Below the pieces are notes generated by a model that saw only the letters and a program-made list of their open reading frames with translations, was not told the DNA's origin and did no database searches. A DNA stretch of 6,687 nt from NCBI GenBank assembly GCA_013203195.1, contig JABMQM010000383.1, forward strand, positions 1 through 6,687. Direction: 5' to 3'. The DNA comes from Desulfobacteraceae bacterium. Lineage in GTDB: Bacteria > Desulfobacterota > Desulfobacteria > Desulfobacterales > UBA11574. This document shows positions 6,305-6,687 of this stretch, in pieces (the stretch's first letter is position 1; each line of letters opens with the position of its first letter). Both the position numbers and the translations under genes were made by a program.

Positions 6305-6565
6305 ATGCCATTTTGGACCTACATATTGCAAAGCGAATCGACTGGAAAACTATATGTAGGTCAAACCTCTGATTTGGAGAAGCGGGTTTTAAGGCACAAT
6401 TCAGATGAATCTGGAGCAAGGAGGTACACTCATAAACAAAAAGGACCTTGGCGACTCATATGTTCAGAGGAGCATTCCACTTGTAGTGAGGCAATGAAAA
6501 GGGAGCGATTTTTAAAAAGTGGCCAGGGTCGTGAGTGGGTAAAAGATAACATGTTGAAGCAGTAA
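6305..6565 (+). CDS. Small GIY-YIG nuclease-superfamily protein
   Basis: An 86-residue single-domain protein of the short GIY-YIG group (UPF0213/YhbQ-like). Seen: Y6-I7-L8 and Y17-V18-G19 as the two halves of the GIY-YIG signature, then SDLEKRVLRHN with R27 and H31, the ARRYT segment (38-42), and E67 in KRERFLKSGQGREW, the family's metal-binding Glu position. All expected catalytic positions appear present. These domains cut DNA in homing endonucleases and repair enzymes, but cellular targets of the short group are largely unknown. The frame is open back to 6254, yet that part runs through the tRNA 3' end and its terminator, so the ATG at 6305 is chosen. No Shine-Dalgarno can fit, because the terminator stem and T tract fill the upstream region. 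The final Gln codon and the TAA stop (6560-6565) lie inside the downstream tRNA copy. Expression would need readthrough or a leaderless start. Confidence 0.85.
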   Translation: MPFWTYILQSESTGKLYVGQTSDLEKRVLRHNSDESGARRYTHKQKGPWRLICSEEHSTCSEAMKRERFLKSGQGREWVKDNMLKQ

Positions 6566-6636
6566 CTCAGTTGGCAGAGTCCGCCGGAGGCGGATTAATC
6601 ACTGGGTCCGCGGTTCGAGTCAGTGCTGGGGAGCCA
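6560..6636 (+). pseudogene. Damaged second copy of tRNA-Asn
   Basis: Two blocks match the intact tRNA. Positions 6560-6579 match 6196-6215 at 19 of 20, and 6595-6636 match 6226-6267 at 39 of 42, including the encoded CCA. Between them, 10 nt of anticodon arm and anticodon are replaced by a 15-nt hairpin (6580-6594). The 5' acceptor strand is mostly lost: GAAGCAG stands in place of TCCCCAG, inside the nuclease coding region. The T stem has a G-A mismatch from C to A at 6622. With no acceptor stem and no anticodon loop it should not work as a tRNA. It may be a duplication scar, a decoy or a recognition site. Confidence 0.85.
6580..6594. repeat. GC-rich perfect hairpin inside the tRNA copy
   Basis: TCCGCC-GGA-GGCGGA: a 6-bp perfect stem with a 3-nt loop. 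It replaces the anticodon stem and most of the loop of the ancestral tRNA. There is no T tract, so it is not a normal terminator. It could be a small palindromic insertion. Confidence 0.7.
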
Positions 6637-6672
6637 AAAAAATATTAAGCGCATACCGAAACGGAGAAATTT

Positions 6673-6687
6673 GTGGAAAAAATACAA
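6673..6687 (+). CDS. Possible start of the next gene, cut by the right edge
   Basis: GGAG at 6663-6666 lies 6 nt before a GTG at 6673, which would begin a protein (M/V)EKIQ. Only five codons are visible, so the call rests on ribosome binding site spacing alone. A TTG at 6672 in another frame is an alternative. Confidence 0.3.

Noticed and set aside
6560..6636. Second functional tRNA gene
   Set aside because: The acceptor 5' strand is missing, the anticodon loop is replaced by a 3-nt-loop hairpin, and the T stem has a mismatch.
1..6687. CRISPR array, riboswitch or full insertion sequence
   Set aside because: No regularly spaced repeats, no recognisable aptamer core and no transposase gene are seen on either strand.

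Overview
The window looks like an ordinary chromosomal stretch of a Gram-negative, probably anaerobic bacterium. Outer-envelope proteins (an OmpA-type lipoprotein and a SPOR/AMIN protein), a UbiA-type prenyltransferase and the overall protein style fit the Desulfobacterota (former Deltaproteobacteria). That placement is an inference from style, not from a marker gene.

Layout from left to right. The 3' part of a cysteine synthase gene (2-541) enters from the left edge. A UbiA-family prenyltransferase (672-1607) follows, starting 1 bp after a 54-bp repeat that recurs near position 5700. Next come two AT-rich genes in the same direction: an unrecognised 184-residue membrane-anchored protein (1738-2292) and a 421-residue protein with two SPOR domains and a C-terminal AMIN-like domain (2378-3643). 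A candidate promoter lies before the pair and a weak candidate terminator after it. An AI-2E family (PerM/TqsA-like) membrane protein (3784-4824) converges, with only a 21-bp gap, on a minus-strand OmpA-family lipoprotein (4846-5679).

The stretch 5697-6191 has no intact gene. Its left part holds the second repeat copy and, on the minus strand, a degraded coding remnant resembling the C-terminus of an arylsulfatase. Its right end holds a candidate promoter.

The most interesting part is the right end. An intact tRNA-Asn(GUU) gene (6192-6267) with its own hairpin terminator is followed at once by a small GIY-YIG nuclease gene (6305-6565). The stop codon of that gene lies inside a second, damaged copy of the same tRNA (6560-6636). 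In this copy the anticodon region is replaced by a GC-rich perfect hairpin. The arrangement suggests a compact nuclease cassette that inserted at, or duplicated, a tRNA gene. The last bases hold a plausible ribosome binding site and start codon for a further gene that leaves the window.
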